From NCBI GenBank assembly GCA_964615765.1, contig CAZTQN010000020.1, forward strand, positions 6,709 to 70,708: DNA of 64,000 nt. The letters run 5' to 3'. Source of the DNA: CAZTQN01 sp964615765 (lineage in GTDB: Bacteria > Planctomycetota > Phycisphaerae > Phycisphaerales > UBA1924). The notes beneath the pieces were generated by a model. That model did no database searches and was not told the DNA's origin. It worked only from the letters and a program-made list of their open reading frames with translations. Position 1 is the stretch's first letter. The number at the start of each line of letters is the position of its first letter. This document shows, piece after piece, positions 9,382 through 22,565 of this stretch. The translations under genes were made by a program, and so were the position numbers.

Positions 9382-10872
9382 TTAGTCGGCGGGGACGCAG
9401 CGTCCCGTCGCCCACGTGCGGAGCGCGGCCATCCGTTCGGCCATCGTTACGCTCAGCGGGGGTGAGGCCTCCATCGAGCGCACAACGTCGGCCGTCTGCA
9501 GTTCACACCCCTCGGCGTGCGCGTCGTGCAAGGCCGCGATGATGGCCTGCTCGATCTCGGCCCCGCTGAAGCCGGCGCTCGTGCGGACGAGTTCGGCGAT
9601 GTCGAACTCGTCCGGGTTGCGCCGACGGCGCTTGAGGTGAATACGGACAATCTCTTCCCGGGCGGCCTCGCCGGGAAGGTCGACGAAGAAGATCTCGTCG
9701 AAGCGGCCCTTGCGAAGGAGTTCGGGCGGCAGAGCCTCGATGTCGTTGGCGGTCGCAACGAGGAAGACGGGGCTGCGGTGCTCCTGCATCCAGGTCAGCA
9801 GTTCGCCGAACATGCGGCGCGACAGCCCGCCGTCGCTGCTCTGCGAAGCCGACGACGCGAACGCCTTCTCGATTTCGTCAATCCAAAGAACGATCGGCGC
9901 CATGCGTTCAGCCTGCGCGAAGGCCAGACGCAGGCGGCGCTCGCTCTCGCCGATGTAGCGGTCGTACAACCGGCCGACGTCCATGCGCAGCAGCGGGCGG
10001 CTCCACGCGGTGGCGACGGCCTTGGCGCACAGGCTCTTGCCCCCGCCCTGCACGCCCAGCAGCAGGATGCCCCGCGGCGGGACAAGCCCGAAGTTCTCGG
10101 CGTCGCGCGACAGCGCACCGGCCCGCTTGCTCAACCACTTCTTCAGCGTCACCATCCCGCCGATGTCGTCCATCGCCTGCGGCGCGTCGACCGGCTCGAG
10201 CACGCCGTCGCCCTGCAGCAGGCGGCGCTTGCCCTTCAGCACGGTGGGCAGGTCCTTCGCGCACAGGCGCAGGTCGTTGAAGACGGCCTCCGCGACCAGC
10301 TGGCCCGCCTGACGCCGCGTCAGCCCGCGCAGGTTCGCGACCAGCATCGCCAGGTCCTGGCGCGAAATCTCCGCGACGGCCCGGTGCTCCCGATGCAGAC
10401 GCTGATAGGTGCTGCGCACGACCTGCTCGAGGGCCGCCTCGTCAGGCAATGGGACGTCGACGCGCGTCGAGACGGACGCCACGACCGGGACCGACGCCTC
10501 GCTGTGGTCGATCATCACCACCGACCCGCCCGTGCGGTCGCACGCCAGCAGCAGTTCCCGCCACGCTCGCAGCGTCCGCTCGTCCTGGGCGAGATACGGC
10601 ACGATGTCGAGCAGGACGAACAGCGTCGGCTTGTCCTCTCGGGCCATGTGCAGGAGCGCGGCGCCCGCGTTCTCCGTCCCGGGCTTGGCGGTCGGCCCGC
10701 TGACGAGCCCGTCGAAGACACCCTGCACCGCCGTCCACGCGCGCACGGGCAGGCCGAGCTTCATCGCCGCGTGGTTGACTTCGACCCGCGCCTCGTCCTC
10801 TTCGGGCGTGACCAGGCGGATGCACCGCGTGCCCGCACGCACCAGGTCGTGAATCTCGCTGGCGAGGTTCAT
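9382..10872 (-). CDS. Ycf46-like AAA+ ATPase
   Basis: A 496-residue cytosolic ATPase. The N-terminal ~230 residues (strands such as [14 protein letters not shown] and [11 protein letters not shown]) form the family's vestigial regulatory domain. The C-terminal AAA+ module has Walker [14 protein letters not shown], Walker [12 protein letters not shown], sensor motif [18 protein letters not shown] and arginine-finger segment [10 protein letters not shown], all closely matching the Ycf46 family of cyanobacteria and plastids, whose role is tied to CO2 or photosynthesis regulation there but unknown in planctomycetes. ATG 10872 overlaps the preceding oxidoreductase stop (ATGA), so translation is probably coupled. 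Confidence 0.9.
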   Translation of the reverse strand: MNLASEIHDLVRAGTRCIRLVTPEEDEARVEVNHAAMKLGLPVRAWTAVQGVFDGLVSGPTAKPGTENAGAALLHMAREDKPTLFVLLDIVPYLAQDERTLRAWRELLLACDRTGGSVVMIDHSEASVPVVASVSTRVDVPLPDEAALEQVVRSTYQRLHREHRAVAEISRQDLAMLVANLRGLTRRQAGQLVAEAVFNDLRLCAKDLPTVLKGKRRLLQGDGVLEPVDAPQAMDDIGGMVTLKKWLSKRAGALSRDAENFGLVPPRGILLLGVQGGGKSLCAKAVATAWSRPLLRMDVGRLYDRYIGESERRLRLAFAQAERMAPIVLWIDEIEKAFASSASQSSDGGLSRRMFGELLTWMQEHRSPVFLVATANDIEALPPELLRKGRFDEIFFVDLPGEAAREEIVRIHLKRRRRNPDEFDIAELVRTSAGFSGAEIEQAIIAALHDAHAEGCELQTADVVRSMEASPPLSVTMAERMAALRTWATGRCVPAD

Positions 10873-12026
10873 CGTGCGGCCTCTTTCGCCGGGACCGAAC
10901 GCGACGAGGACGTGATCGCCGCGTCGAGAATCTCCGCGACGATGACGTTGTATTCCAGGCTCGAGAGCGGATCGACCGGGCATTGCCCGCGGACGACCTC
11001 ACGCAGGTACGTCCATTCATCGCGCAGGTGCGCGGGTCGCTCCGCGGGCTTGACGTCCTTCGGCGCGGCGTTCTCATCGCGGACCTGCAGGGCGTCCCAC
11101 TTGCCCGCGTGGATGGAGCCGCGCTCGGTGTGCAGGTCCATCTCCTTGTTGTCGTGCGTCCACGCCCACGAGGCCTGGATGACCGCCGTGGCGTTCGAGT
11201 AGGTCAGCACGATCGTCGCGTCGTCGTCGACGTTCGGATAGACGGCGGGCTTGAGGGTCGTGCGGCTGGCGGTGATGGCCGTCGGGCGCTGCCCGCCCAT
11301 GAACCACGTCGACAGCACGGCGCCGTAGCACCCGAAGTCGACGATCGCGCCGCCGCCGTTGGCGACCGGATCGGTGAGCCAGGACAGGAACTCGGGCGTG
11401 CAGCCGATTTCTTTCGGGCCTTTGTGGCCGTGCCGGAAGATCATGCGGCGGACGGGGGCCCGCTCGCCGGAGTCCACCAGGCGCTTGGCTTCGCGGATCG
11501 AGGCGTACCAACTGGTTTCAAAGTTCGTAAGGATGAGCACGCCGTGCTGCGCGGCGAGCTCCTGCATCCGGCGCGCGTCCGACGCGGAGAACGTCAGCGG
11601 CTTCTCGACCAGAAGGTGCACGCCGCGCGGAGCGCAGGCCTCGACCGCGGCGAGATGGTCGCGCACAGTGCCCATGACGCTCACGGCCTCCGGCTTCGAT
11701 GCGTCGAGCATCGACTCGAGCGACTCGTGATACAGCGACGCGTCGAGCTTGTACTTGCTCGCCAAGCGGTCGAACAAGGCCCGGTTGGGCTCGACAATCC
11801 CAACGATGCGCAGGTCGCTGCGCTGCGTGGATTGCCACAGCAGCCCTTCGACATGCCCGTGCACGAGCCCGATGATCCCGATCTGGAGCGGGCCGGTGCG
11901 GGTGGAGAGTTTCGCCGGGCTTGGCGACGCGGGGGCCGCCTTCGCCGCGGCGTCATCGGCGCGAGCGAGCGACGCACCACAGATCCAAAGAGCCAGCACG
12001 ACGAGCATGAGAATGGCACGGTTCAT
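10869..12026 (-). CDS. Exported Gfo/Idh/MocA-family oxidoreductase
   Basis: A 385-residue protein with an N-terminal Rossmann fold (IGIIGLVHGHVEGLL, about residues 46-60), the family motif EKPLTFSASDARRM, and a C-terminal alpha/beta sheet domain (GGGAIVDFGCYGA). It is predicted to use NAD(P) on a sugar or polyol substrate; specificity is not visible. The ATG at 12026 gives a Sec signal peptide (LMLVVLALWICGASLARA), so this member is probably periplasmic, which is common in planctomycetes but unusual elsewhere. It is third in a minus-strand run (13424 down to 9382) and overlaps the Ycf46-like gene by four bases. Confidence 0.88.
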   Translation of the reverse strand: MNRAILMLVVLALWICGASLARADDAAAKAAPASPSPAKLSTRTGPLQIGIIGLVHGHVEGLLWQSTQRSDLRIVGIVEPNRALFDRLASKYKLDASLYHESLESMLDASKPEAVSVMGTVRDHLAAVEACAPRGVHLLVEKPLTFSASDARRMQELAAQHGVLILTNFETSWYASIREAKRLVDSGERAPVRRMIFRHGHKGPKEIGCTPEFLSWLTDPVANGGGAIVDFGCYGAVLSTWFMGGQRPTAITASRTTLKPAVYPNVDDDATIVLTYSNATAVIQASWAWTHDNKEMDLHTERGSIHAGKWDALQVRDENAAPKDVKPAERPAHLRDEWTYLREVVRGQCPVDPLSSLEYNVIVAEILDAAITSSSRSVPAKEAAR

Positions 12027-12075
12027 CGCCGAGGCTAGCCGCCTTCCTGCTCCGCCCGCTCCACGGGACGCGCCA

Positions 12076-12876
12076 TCATCGCGGCGTTTGCGGGTCGGCT
12101 TGCTTGGTGCGCAGAAGCTTGAACCGGTACATGACGGCGTCCGCGTCGGTCTTCGCATCGCGCCCGCCGTTGGTGCGAGACCACGCGCTCCACGACTGCG
12201 CGGCCGGGTCTGTCGCCAGTTCGTAAGCCTCCGCCGCATGAATGGGCGGCCAGAAGCCGTCGTCGCGCCCGCGGATCTTGAGATTGACGCACAGCGCTCC
12301 CTTGCTGGTGAACAGCGCGACGCTGGCGGGCAGGATCCACTGGCCGTCCTCCTGACGGAACGCGGCGCGATCCAAGGTGCCGTACTCGGAGCCGGTCGAT
12401 CGACGCCCTTGCACAGCGACCAGTTGCAGTCGCAGCTCCTCATCCGTCCACAGGCGCGGATCCGACGCGTTGTCGCCGGTTCCTGCGGCGTCGGCGACCT
12501 GCTTCGGCAGACGTACTTCCCACGCGACGACCACGCCGCGTCCGCCGAGGTCCGGGGTCAGATCCGCTTGAAAGAAGGAGATGACCAGCGCCAGCAGCAG
12601 CGCGCCCACCACCGCGCCCACGCCGACGCCAACCTGAGATGTCCACGCACTGACTTTCGGCCCGAGATACGCATGTCCGACACGGGCCGCGACCATCGCG
12701 ATCACCAGGCCCGCGACCGCACCGGCCAGCGCCAGAAACACCACGAAGTAGCCCGATTTGCCCTCGAAGCTCGAGACGCGAAACCACCGCACCCATAGGA
12801 GCGCCAGCGAGAACATCCCCGCGCCGCCCACGACGGCGCCCGCGACGCCTGTGCCGATCGTCGCTCCCCAACTCAT
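12076..12876 (-). CDS. Hypothetical membrane protein, three N-terminal helices
   Basis: A 266-residue protein not recognised as a named family. About residues 5-28, 45-65 and 80-102 are hydrophobic helices (GVAGAVVGGAGMFSLALLW; YFVVFLALAGAVAGLVIAMV; VGVGVGAVVGALLLALVI). The remaining ~160 residues are soluble, with Trp-rich stretches (GFWPPIHAAEAYELA) and no catalytic motif. Its ATG overlaps the stop of the upstream gene (ATGA), and the oxidoreductase gene follows after 49 bases, so it sits in the middle of a four-gene operon. Confidence 0.8.
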   Translation of the reverse strand: MSWGATIGTGVAGAVVGGAGMFSLALLWVRWFRVSSFEGKSGYFVVFLALAGAVAGLVIAMVAARVGHAYLGPKVSAWTSQVGVGVGAVVGALLLALVISFFQADLTPDLGGRGVVVAWEVRLPKQVADAAGTGDNASDPRLWTDEELRLQLVAVQGRRSTGSEYGTLDRAAFRQEDGQWILPASVALFTSKGALCVNLKIRGRDDGFWPPIHAAEAYELATDPAAQSWSAWSRTNGGRDAKTDADAVMYRFKLLRTKQADPQTPR

Positions 12877-13424
12877 CGGTAGTCGTCCTCCGCGTTGCGT
12901 CTTGGTTCACCGAGCGTCAGCGCGTGGCACGGCGCCAGCCGCGAGAACACGCCCGCACCTAAACCGTCATACGTGCGCACGCCGGCCTCCTTGCACGCGA
13001 ACGCGACGCAGTCGATGTCGCTGGCGAGCAGGATCGCCACCTGCAGCGCTCCAACGCGCGGATCGTCGGTGATCGCGTCGATGCACCGCCGCGCCGACGC
13101 GGTGACGGTCCCATCAACGGGAAAGTCGTTTGCGCCCTCAGCCGCGCCGGCGGAGTCGAGCGCCCAGCGGATGGCCTCGAGGGCCGCCCGCGTCGGCCCG
13201 GTGCGATCCAACGCTTGGAACGCGTCGATCGCAGGGTGCGAGCGGCGCCACCCGCCGCCGGTGCGGATGATGTCCTCGATCCGATCGCACGCGGCGAGTG
13301 CGGTGTCCAGGGTGTCGCCCGCCAACATCGCCATCGCGGCACGCCGCGCGAGTCTGCACGCCACCAGCGCCTGCCCAAAGAGCGGGAGCGCGACGAGTTC
13401 CGAGTTGGGCCCCGGCTGTGTCAT
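12873..13424 (-). CDS. Hypothetical protein, first gene of operon
   Basis: A 183-residue soluble, mostly alpha-helical and Ala-rich protein (ACRLARRAAMAMLAG; TALAACDRIEDII). No family or active site was recognised. ATG 13424 is preferred over the in-frame start at 13448, which would add eight residues. The stop overlaps the start of the membrane-protein gene by four bases (ATGA). The spread of helices and several Cys residues (ACDRIED, DIDCVAFACKE) are the only visible features. Confidence 0.7.
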   Translation of the reverse strand: MTQPGPNSELVALPLFGQALVACRLARRAAMAMLAGDTLDTALAACDRIEDIIRTGGGWRRSHPAIDAFQALDRTGPTRAALEAIRWALDSAGAAEGANDFPVDGTVTASARRCIDAITDDPRVGALQVAILLASDIDCVAFACKEAGVRTYDGLGAGVFSRLAPCHALTLGEPRRNAEDDYR

Positions 13425-13513
13425 TCGTGTCCAACAAAGAAGGCCCACGAAAAGTCCCGGTGAAGCGGGGCTTTACGCGAGCCTGTGCGACGCGATGCGT
13501 CAGATTTCCGGAA

Positions 13514-13588
13514 TGCCGAGGGGCGGACTCGAACCGCCGACCTCCGGGTTATGAATCCAGCGCTCTAAACCAGCTGAGCTACCTCGGC
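13514..13588 (-). tRNA. tRNA with CAT anticodon (probably elongator tRNA-Met)
   Basis: A full cloverleaf can be drawn by hand. The acceptor stem GCCGAGG pairs with CCTCGGC, the D stem GCTC with GAGC, and the T arm GGCGG-TTCGAGT-CCGCC is perfect, with discriminator A73. The anticodon loop TTCATAA gives CAT. The anticodon stem CTGGA/CCCGG contains one U-G pair and an A-C mismatch next to the loop. CCA is not encoded. CAT can also belong to tRNA-Ile2 (lysidine-modified) or the initiator. The initiator is unlikely because the acceptor starts with a G-C pair and the three G-C pairs of the anticodon stem are missing. Confidence 0.93.
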
Positions 13589-13733
13589 GTGAACAGCGCC
13601 GGTGTCCCGACGCTTCGCGTGATTGTACCGATGCTCCCCCGCTTCGCCAAGCGCCCCGTGCGGCGTCGATTCACAAGCTCGCCGGGTCAGGCCCGGCGGA
13701 GGAACGCGGCGAATGAAGCGAGAAGAAAAACGC

Positions 13734-14081
13734 TCAGTCGACCAAGTCGGCCTTGCTGGTGCGGGCCGCGGTCTGGGCCATGGGCTGCTGCGGGGGCAGG
13801 CGAGGGGCCGGCTGCTGCGCCGGCGGGGGGACGTACGCCCGCGTCGAGGGCTGGCCGGGGGCGGCGCCCTGCTGATAGCCGGGCTGGTTCTGCCCCGACT
13901 GGTTCTGCGGGTCGTCCAGCGACTCCGCCGTGACGTCGCGCATGCCCTTCTTGAACTCCGTGATCCCGCGACCGAGGTTCCGCCCGACTTCCGGCAGGCG
14001 GCGGCCGAAGATCAGCAGCAGCACGATCCCGAGGATGATCAGGTGCGGGAGGCTGGGCTCAAGAAACGCCAGGCTGCTCAT
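13734..14081 (-). CDS. tatA: Sec-independent translocase protein TatA
   Basis: A 115-residue membrane protein of the twin-arginine export pore. It has a single N-terminal helix (LPHLIILGIVLLLIFG, about residues 12-27), the FGRRLPEVGRNLG hinge and an amphipathic helix ending GITEFKKGM, the TatA/E hallmark. The tail from residue 55 is Pro/Gln-rich (QNQSGQNQPGYQQG) and low in complexity. ATG 14081 is chosen because it places the transmembrane helix at the N-terminus; the frame is open further upstream but that part looks non-coding. The tRNA gene lies downstream on the same strand. No tatC is in the window. Confidence 0.92.
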   Translation of the reverse strand: MSSLAFLEPSLPHLIILGIVLLLIFGRRLPEVGRNLGRGITEFKKGMRDVTAESLDDPQNQSGQNQPGYQQGAAPGQPSTRAYVPPPAQQPAPRLPPQQPMAQTAARTSKADLVD

Positions 14082-14330
14082 GATGGGGCCTTTATCGGCT
14101 CGCGCCGGTGCCGACTCCCTCGGCATCCCCGAACGCCCGCCACAAGGATTCAAGCCCCCCCGCCCGCCCGTGTCAAACAGGCCCGGCGGAACCCCCCCAC
14201 CCCGCGTCGCGGCGCCTATGCCCGCCGACCCACGCCCACGGGGGAACGCCGCAGACACCCCAACCTTGCCGGTTGTGACGAAGATGCGGGGTGTACCGCG
14301 ATCGCAGCCCGACCAGGTCCCGCACGAGCG

Positions 14331-17607
<3,277 letters not shown>

Positions 17608-17639
17608 AGCTTCGCCGCCCTCTTACCCCGACCAACACC

Positions 17640-18170
17640 ATGCAAAACGTCGAGTACAAGGCCGAACTGCGGGACATCGCGCTGGCCCGAACCATCTGCG
17701 CGTCGATCGGCGCGCTGTTCGCGGACACGCTGGAGCAGACCGACACCTACTACCGCGTGCCGGACGCGAAGCTGAAGAAGCGGGAAACGCGCGGGCGCGA
17801 CCCGGAGTACGTCTTTTACAGCCGCCCGGCCCGCACGCGGCCAAAGCTCAGCCAGTTCACGCTGTACACGCAGGCCCAAGCCGCCGAACGCTTCGGTTCC
17901 TCGCCGCTGCCCGTGTGGGTGACGGTGAAGAAGTCGCGCGACCTGTGGATCTACCACGGCGTGCGCATCCACCTCGACACCGTCGACACCCTCGGCTCGT
18001 TCATCGAGTTCGAAGCCCTCGTCACGCCCGACCGCAACCTCGCCCGCTGCCACGAACTCATCGACAACCTGCGTGCATCGTTCTCCCCCGCGATGGGCGA
18101 GGCGATCGCGTGCGGCTACGCGGAACTCATCGCGGGCGACGCCGAATCCCCCACGCCGCCGGAGGCGTGA
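17640..18170 (+). CDS. CYTH-domain protein (class IV adenylate cyclase-like)
   Basis: A 176-residue soluble protein of the CYTH superfamily, whose members act on triphosphates (CyaB-type cyclase, thiamine triphosphatase, inorganic triphosphatase) inside a beta-tunnel. The N-terminal signature reads NVEYKAEL, so the first Glu of the EXEXK motif is Asn, a variant common in CyaB-like members. DTYYRVPDAKLKKRE and SFIEFEAL are the other tunnel strands. Substrate cannot be told from sequence. It follows ligA by 32 bases and converges on the kinase gene. Confidence 0.85.
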   Translation: MQNVEYKAELRDIALARTICASIGALFADTLEQTDTYYRVPDAKLKKRETRGRDPEYVFYSRPARTRPKLSQFTLYTQAQAAERFGSSPLPVWVTVKKSRDLWIYHGVRIHLDTVDTLGSFIEFEALVTPDRNLARCHELIDNLRASFSPAMGEAIACGYAELIAGDAESPTPPEA

Positions 18171-18190
18171 GTCGCGTCAGTACGCGCCGA

Positions 18191-20737
18191 TCAGGGCTTC
18201 GGCGCGGAACTCGGCGCATCGGCCGGCGCCGCACTCGGCGCCGGAGCCGGAGCCGGCGGGGCCAGCTTCTTCGCCGTCTCCTGCCATTCCGCCTGTTTCG
18301 CCGCATCGCCCGAGGCCCCGTACGCCATCGACAGTTCCTGGGCCGCGCGGCGCGTCGCGCTCTTCGCGGGCCCGCCCGCCTTCGACAGCAGCGTGTACGC
18401 CTCGCTCAGTTTCGTGATCGCCTCGGCGTGCTTGCCCATCAGCCTCAGGCAGATCCCGTGACCGAGGATCGTCTGCGACGTCAGCGGGAACTCGTCGCCC
18501 ATCACGCGGCGGAAACCCGATTCCGACTCGACAAACAGCTCGCTGGCCCGCTCCAGCTTGCCCGTCTCCATGTAGAACTTCGCGAGGTTGGCGACCGTGA
18601 TCAGCGTGTCCGGGTGGTCGCTCCCCTGCACCTCGCGGTTGACCTTCAGCCCGCGTTCGAACAGCTCCGCGGCTTCGTCGTTGCGCTCGAGCGACCGGTA
18701 CGACACCGCCAGGTTGTTCTCCGACTGCAGCGTCTCGCGGTGCGTCGGCCCGAGCACCCGCCGCCGGATCTCCAGCACTTTCGCGCCAAGCTCCGCGGCT
18801 TCCTTGCTCCGACCCTCGGCCTGCAGCGACCAGCCGTAGTTCGCTTGGGCCGTCAGCGTCGTCGGATGCTCCGGCCCGAACTTCTGCGAGGTGGTCTGGA
18901 TGGTCTCCTCGAACAGTTTGTTGGCTTCGGCGAACTTGCCCTGGTCGCTCAGCACCACCGCCAGGTTGTTGATCACGCCCAGCGTCTGCTCGTTGTCGGG
19001 CCCGAGCTTCCGAGAGAAGCCCGCGACGAGCGTGCGGAACATCTTCTCCGCCTCTTCAACGCGGGCCTGGTCGGAGTACAGCGTCGCCAGCGCCGTGCGA
19101 GCTTCCATCGCGGGCGTGCTGTCCTCGCCGTGAGCCGCGCTGGCCTCGCGCACGGTACGGGTGAGCAGTTCCTCCGCCTCTTCGAACTTGCCGACGCGGT
19201 ACAGCGCATCGCCGCGGAGCGCGTCGATCCGGAGGGTCCGCTGGTCGAGCGGGCCGAGCGCGCTCTGGCTCAGGTCCTGCGCCCGCCGCGCGTTGCGATC
19301 CCCCTGCGGATATTCGCCGAGCGCGATGTACGTGCGTGCCAGCGTTTCGCGCACGCGCGCTTCGACGCCCGGCCGGGCCTCGATCGCCGGGCCGATCGTC
19401 TGCGACGCCTTGTCGATGACCTCGCGCACCGTCACGTCGCGCCCCATCTGCCCCGGGGCCGCGGATGAGAGCACGGTGGAGAGAAACTCGGTCACGGCTT
19501 CGGCGTCGGCCTGCGCGCTGCGGGCCGCATCACGCTCGCTGGCCGCGCGCAAGAACCCGACGCTCGTGCCCGCCGCACCGACGATCAGCGCCACCCCGAC
19601 CAACCCCGCCGCCGCCACCGGCCCGCGGTTCCGGCGCACGAACTTGCGCACGCGATACCCGACGCTCGGCGGGGCCGCCTCCACCGGCTGCCCGCCCAGG
19701 TGCCGGCGCAGGTCCGCCGCCAGGTCGCTCGGCGTGCCGTACCGGCGCGACCGATCCTTCTCCAGCGCCCGCATCACGATCCAGTCCAGCTCGCCCCGCA
19801 GAACGGAGTTGAGCTTCCGCGGCTCGATCTGCCGCCTGGCCGCCACGTTCGCGAGCGTCTGCGTGTTCTGGCTCAGGCGCGTGCTCGGGCTCGGCGGGTC
19901 CGTCTCGCGGATGATCCGCTGGATCTCGCCGAACGCCGCCGAGCGCAGGCTGCGCGAATCAAACGGCGTGCTCCCCGTCAGCAGTTCGTACAGCAGCACG
20001 CCCAGCGCGTACACGTCCGTGCGCGTGTCGATGTCCAGGCTGCCCTCGGCCTGCTCGGGGCTCATGTATTCCGGCGTGCCGATGAGCTGCCGGTGCTCGG
20101 TGAACAGCGTGCGCTCCGTCAGCCGCGACGCCGTCGCTTTCGCGACGCCGAAGTCGATCACCTTCGCCTGGGCCCGCCCGTCCACGATCGACACCAGCAC
20201 GTTGCTGGGCTTGATATCGCGGTGGATGATCCCCTTCTGGTGCGCGTGCTGCACGGCGTCGCAGATCTGCACCAGCAGTTCCAGCCGCTGACGAATCGTC
20301 AGGTTGCCGCGGTCGCAGAACGACGTGATCGGCTCGCCCGGGCAGAACTCCATGACGAAGTACGGCCGCCCGCTCGCCGTCGCGCCCGCGTCGAGCACGC
20401 GCGCGATGTTCGGGTGGTCCATCACGGCGAGCGCCTGCCGCTCCTGCTCGAAGCGGGCCACCACCTGCCGCGTATCCATCCCAAGCTTGATGACCTTCAG
20501 CGCGACGCGCCGGCGGATCGGCTCTTCCTGCTCGGCGAGATAGACGCGTCCGAAGCCTCCTTCGCCCACCATCTGCACCAGCCGGTACACGCCGATGCGG
20601 GCCCCCGGCTGCTCATCCGGACCGATCGGCGCGGACACCTCCACCGGAAGCACGCCCGGGCGGCTCGAAGAATCCGCCGTCGGCATTTCCGTGCCGCCGG
20701 CGCTCAGTCCGCCGGTCGCGCTGGGTCGAGTATCCAT
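18191..20737 (-). CDS. Serine/threonine protein kinase with TPR array (copy 1)
   Basis: An 848-residue membrane kinase. The kinase domain spans about residues 50-330: Gly loop [12 protein letters not shown] from residue 58, catalytic loop HRDIKPSN near 172, DFG in [11 protein letters not shown], and [12 protein letters not shown]. One transmembrane helix follows (about 370-395, [21 protein letters not shown]), then an extracytoplasmic array of about eight TPR-like units ([14 protein letters not shown] type) and a Pro/Ala-rich tail. ATG 20737 has GGAGG five bases upstream; a GTG four codons earlier is less likely. Unlike the other two kinases in the window it has no sigma factor gene beside it. 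The target is unknown. Confidence 0.93.
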   Translation of the reverse strand: MDTRPSATGGLSAGGTEMPTADSSSRPGVLPVEVSAPIGPDEQPGARIGVYRLVQMVGEGGFGRVYLAEQEEPIRRRVALKVIKLGMDTRQVVARFEQERQALAVMDHPNIARVLDAGATASGRPYFVMEFCPGEPITSFCDRGNLTIRQRLELLVQICDAVQHAHQKGIIHRDIKPSNVLVSIVDGRAQAKVIDFGVAKATASRLTERTLFTEHRQLIGTPEYMSPEQAEGSLDIDTRTDVYALGVLLYELLTGSTPFDSRSLRSAAFGEIQRIIRETDPPSPSTRLSQNTQTLANVAARRQIEPRKLNSVLRGELDWIVMRALEKDRSRRYGTPSDLAADLRRHLGGQPVEAAPPSVGYRVRKFVRRNRGPVAAAGLVGVALIVGAAGTSVGFLRAASERDAARSAQADAEAVTEFLSTVLSSAAPGQMGRDVTVREVIDKASQTIGPAIEARPGVEARVRETLARTYIALGEYPQGDRNARRAQDLSQSALGPLDQRTLRIDALRGDALYRVGKFEEAEELLTRTVREASAAHGEDSTPAMEARTALATLYSDQARVEEAEKMFRTLVAGFSRKLGPDNEQTLGVINNLAVVLSDQGKFAEANKLFEETIQTTSQKFGPEHPTTLTAQANYGWSLQAEGRSKEAAELGAKVLEIRRRVLGPTHRETLQSENNLAVSYRSLERNDEAAELFERGLKVNREVQGSDHPDTLITVANLAKFYMETGKLERASELFVESESGFRRVMGDEFPLTSQTILGHGICLRLMGKHAEAITKLSEAYTLLSKAGGPAKSATRRAAQELSMAYGASGDAAKQAEWQETAKKLAPPAPAPAPSAAPADAPSSAPKP

Positions 20738-20813
20738 GTGAGCCTCCACGAAGAAGCGTCAGTCTAGGCAAAACCCCGCCTGCGCCGACCCGGGATGTCT
20801 TGAATGATGCCCG

Positions 20814-21527
20814 GTGCCGCCCGCCAAACCGCTCATCGACCCGGCCACATTCGACATGCTCCGCGCCGCGGAGAGCGAGGGCGTCCCGCACGCAGCCCGC
20901 GCGCTCGCCGCGGCGGAGATTGCCGAGACCGATCGCCCCCGCACCGCCGCCGAACTCGCCGCGATCGCCCCCGAAACCGACGATCTCCGCATCCTGTTCC
21001 TCTGCTTCCAGTTCTTCTTTCGCACGGGCGACCTCGACCGAGCGCTGCACGCCGCCGAGAAGCGCCGCACGCTCGCGAGCGAGCGCGCCCTGCCCGCCGA
21101 AGCGGCCCGCGCGTGCACCAACCTGGGGCTGATCCACCTCGCCGCCGGGCGGCACGCCGAGGCGATCGCCCGCGGCCAAGAAGCGTGCGCGATCGACGAA
21201 TCCATCAACAACATCGAGGGCCTGGCCCGCGACCTGGGCAACCTCGCCAACGTCTACGAAGACCTCCGCGACTTCCCCACCGCCACCGCGCTGAACACCC
21301 GCGCGATCGAACTCGCACGCCGCTGCAACGCCGTCTACCTCGTCGCCGGCCGCCTGGCCAACCTGGGCGACATCGCGCTCGCCACCGGCAAGCCCGTCGA
21401 AGCACGGGACCTTTGGGCACAGGCCGTCACGCTGTTCACGGACATCGGACAACCCGCGCTAGCGCACGAGTACCAAGGCCGCCTTGCGGCGCTGCCCTCC
21501 ACTTCTGATGCAACCCCACCCCGGTGA
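20814..21527 (+). CDS. Small TPR protein
   Basis: A 237-residue soluble protein of tandem TPR-like helix pairs (ARACTNLGLIHLAAGRHAEA; GLARDLGNLANVYEDLRDFP; VAGRLANLGDIALATGKPVEA). It has no signal or catalytic domain. The start is GTG 20814; no ribosome site is seen, so the true start could lie slightly further in. It is divergent from kinase copy 1 with 76 bases between starts. A TPR scaffold beside a TPR kinase may be related in function, but this is only positional. Confidence 0.72.
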   Translation: MPPAKPLIDPATFDMLRAAESEGVPHAARALAAAEIAETDRPRTAAELAAIAPETDDLRILFLCFQFFFRTGDLDRALHAAEKRRTLASERALPAEAARACTNLGLIHLAAGRHAEAIARGQEACAIDESINNIEGLARDLGNLANVYEDLRDFPTATALNTRAIELARRCNAVYLVAGRLANLGDIALATGKPVEARDLWAQAVTLFTDIGQPALAHEYQGRLAALPSTSDATPPR

Positions 21528-21629
21528 TACTGCCCCGCTCCTGGAAACCGAGCCGGTCACTGGGCATCCTACCGCTCCGCACGCCGTGACCGTCCGGTCA
21601 TGGGCTCGGCCCTTTACGGAGTTCTTCAG

Positions 21630-22532
21630 ATGCACGCACTGTTTCGTACAATCGCGTCCGCAATGTTGGTCGTTCTCGCCCTGGCGCCGTGGTCGGCGGC
21701 GCAGAGCCCGACCGTCATCATCGATCAGACCACGCCCTACGTCGACCCGGTGATCCCCGGCCCGATCGTCTATTCCACGCCGGACGAGATCGGGCAGATC
21801 GTCAATTTCGAAGGCACCGTCCGCGTCACGTCGGTCTCCTTCCACTACTCGTCGTCCGTCCCGGTCAATTACACGCTCCGCTTCTACTCTGCCAGCCTTG
21901 TCAAGACGCTGGTTGTTCCCAACCTGCCCAGCGGCGGCGGCCTGGTCGAGTACACCCTGCCGGCGGACCAGCAGTTTGATTGGCAGCCGCAGGTCACCGT
22001 CGACGTGCTCCGCATCCGCCGCTCGTTCGGCCGGTACTCCGTGCAGATCTCGCGCACGGACGGCGGACCCGTCGTCGGCGCCGCCGCGCACGTGATGGCC
22101 ACCAGCAACGACGGCTTCTGGCAGAACTTCACCCAGAACCGTGTCGAAAGCGGCCCCAGCGTCGGCATCGCCACCTTCGACATCAACAACGACATCGCCC
22201 CGCCCGTCGGGCCCTCCATCCGCATCGCCGGCGAGCGCCCCACCCCCATCTTCATCGCTTCCGCAAGCCCCTCCACGACGACGATCCGCGGCGGTCAGTC
22301 CTTCGTCGCCACCGTGACCGTCACCGCGCCCGCCCCCGCCGGCGGCCTCCAGATCAACCTCGCCAGCAGCTCGTCCGCACTGTCCGTGCCGACCAGCGTC
22401 GTCATCCCGCAGGGCGCGACGTCCGCCACGTTCCAGGTCCGCACCAACACCGTGCGCCGCAACACCAGCGCCGTCGTCACGCTGCGTCTGGGCACCCAGA
22501 CCCGTTCCATCGCCGTCACCGTCACCCGGTGA
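21630..22532 (+). CDS. Exported hypothetical protein with Ig-like C-terminal domain
   Basis: A 300-residue protein. ATG 21630 has GGAG eight bases upstream and gives a signal peptide (TIASAMLVVLALAPWSAAQ). Residues 25-195 are beta-rich with no recognised family. The last ~85 residues (SASPSTTTIRGGQSFVATV ... ATFQVRTNTV) look like a bacterial Ig-like fold as found at the ends of surface proteins. No anchor motif is visible. Confidence 0.75.
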   Translation: MHALFRTIASAMLVVLALAPWSAAQSPTVIIDQTTPYVDPVIPGPIVYSTPDEIGQIVNFEGTVRVTSVSFHYSSSVPVNYTLRFYSASLVKTLVVPNLPSGGGLVEYTLPADQQFDWQPQVTVDVLRIRRSFGRYSVQISRTDGGPVVGAAAHVMATSNDGFWQNFTQNRVESGPSVGIATFDINNDIAPPVGPSIRIAGERPTPIFIASASPSTTTIRGGQSFVATVTVTAPAPAGGLQINLASSSSALSVPTSVVIPQGATSATFQVRTNTVRRNTSAVVTLRLGTQTRSIAVTVTR

Positions 22533-22565
22533 ACGCGGCTCAACCGCGGCCTGCCGTGACGTCGA

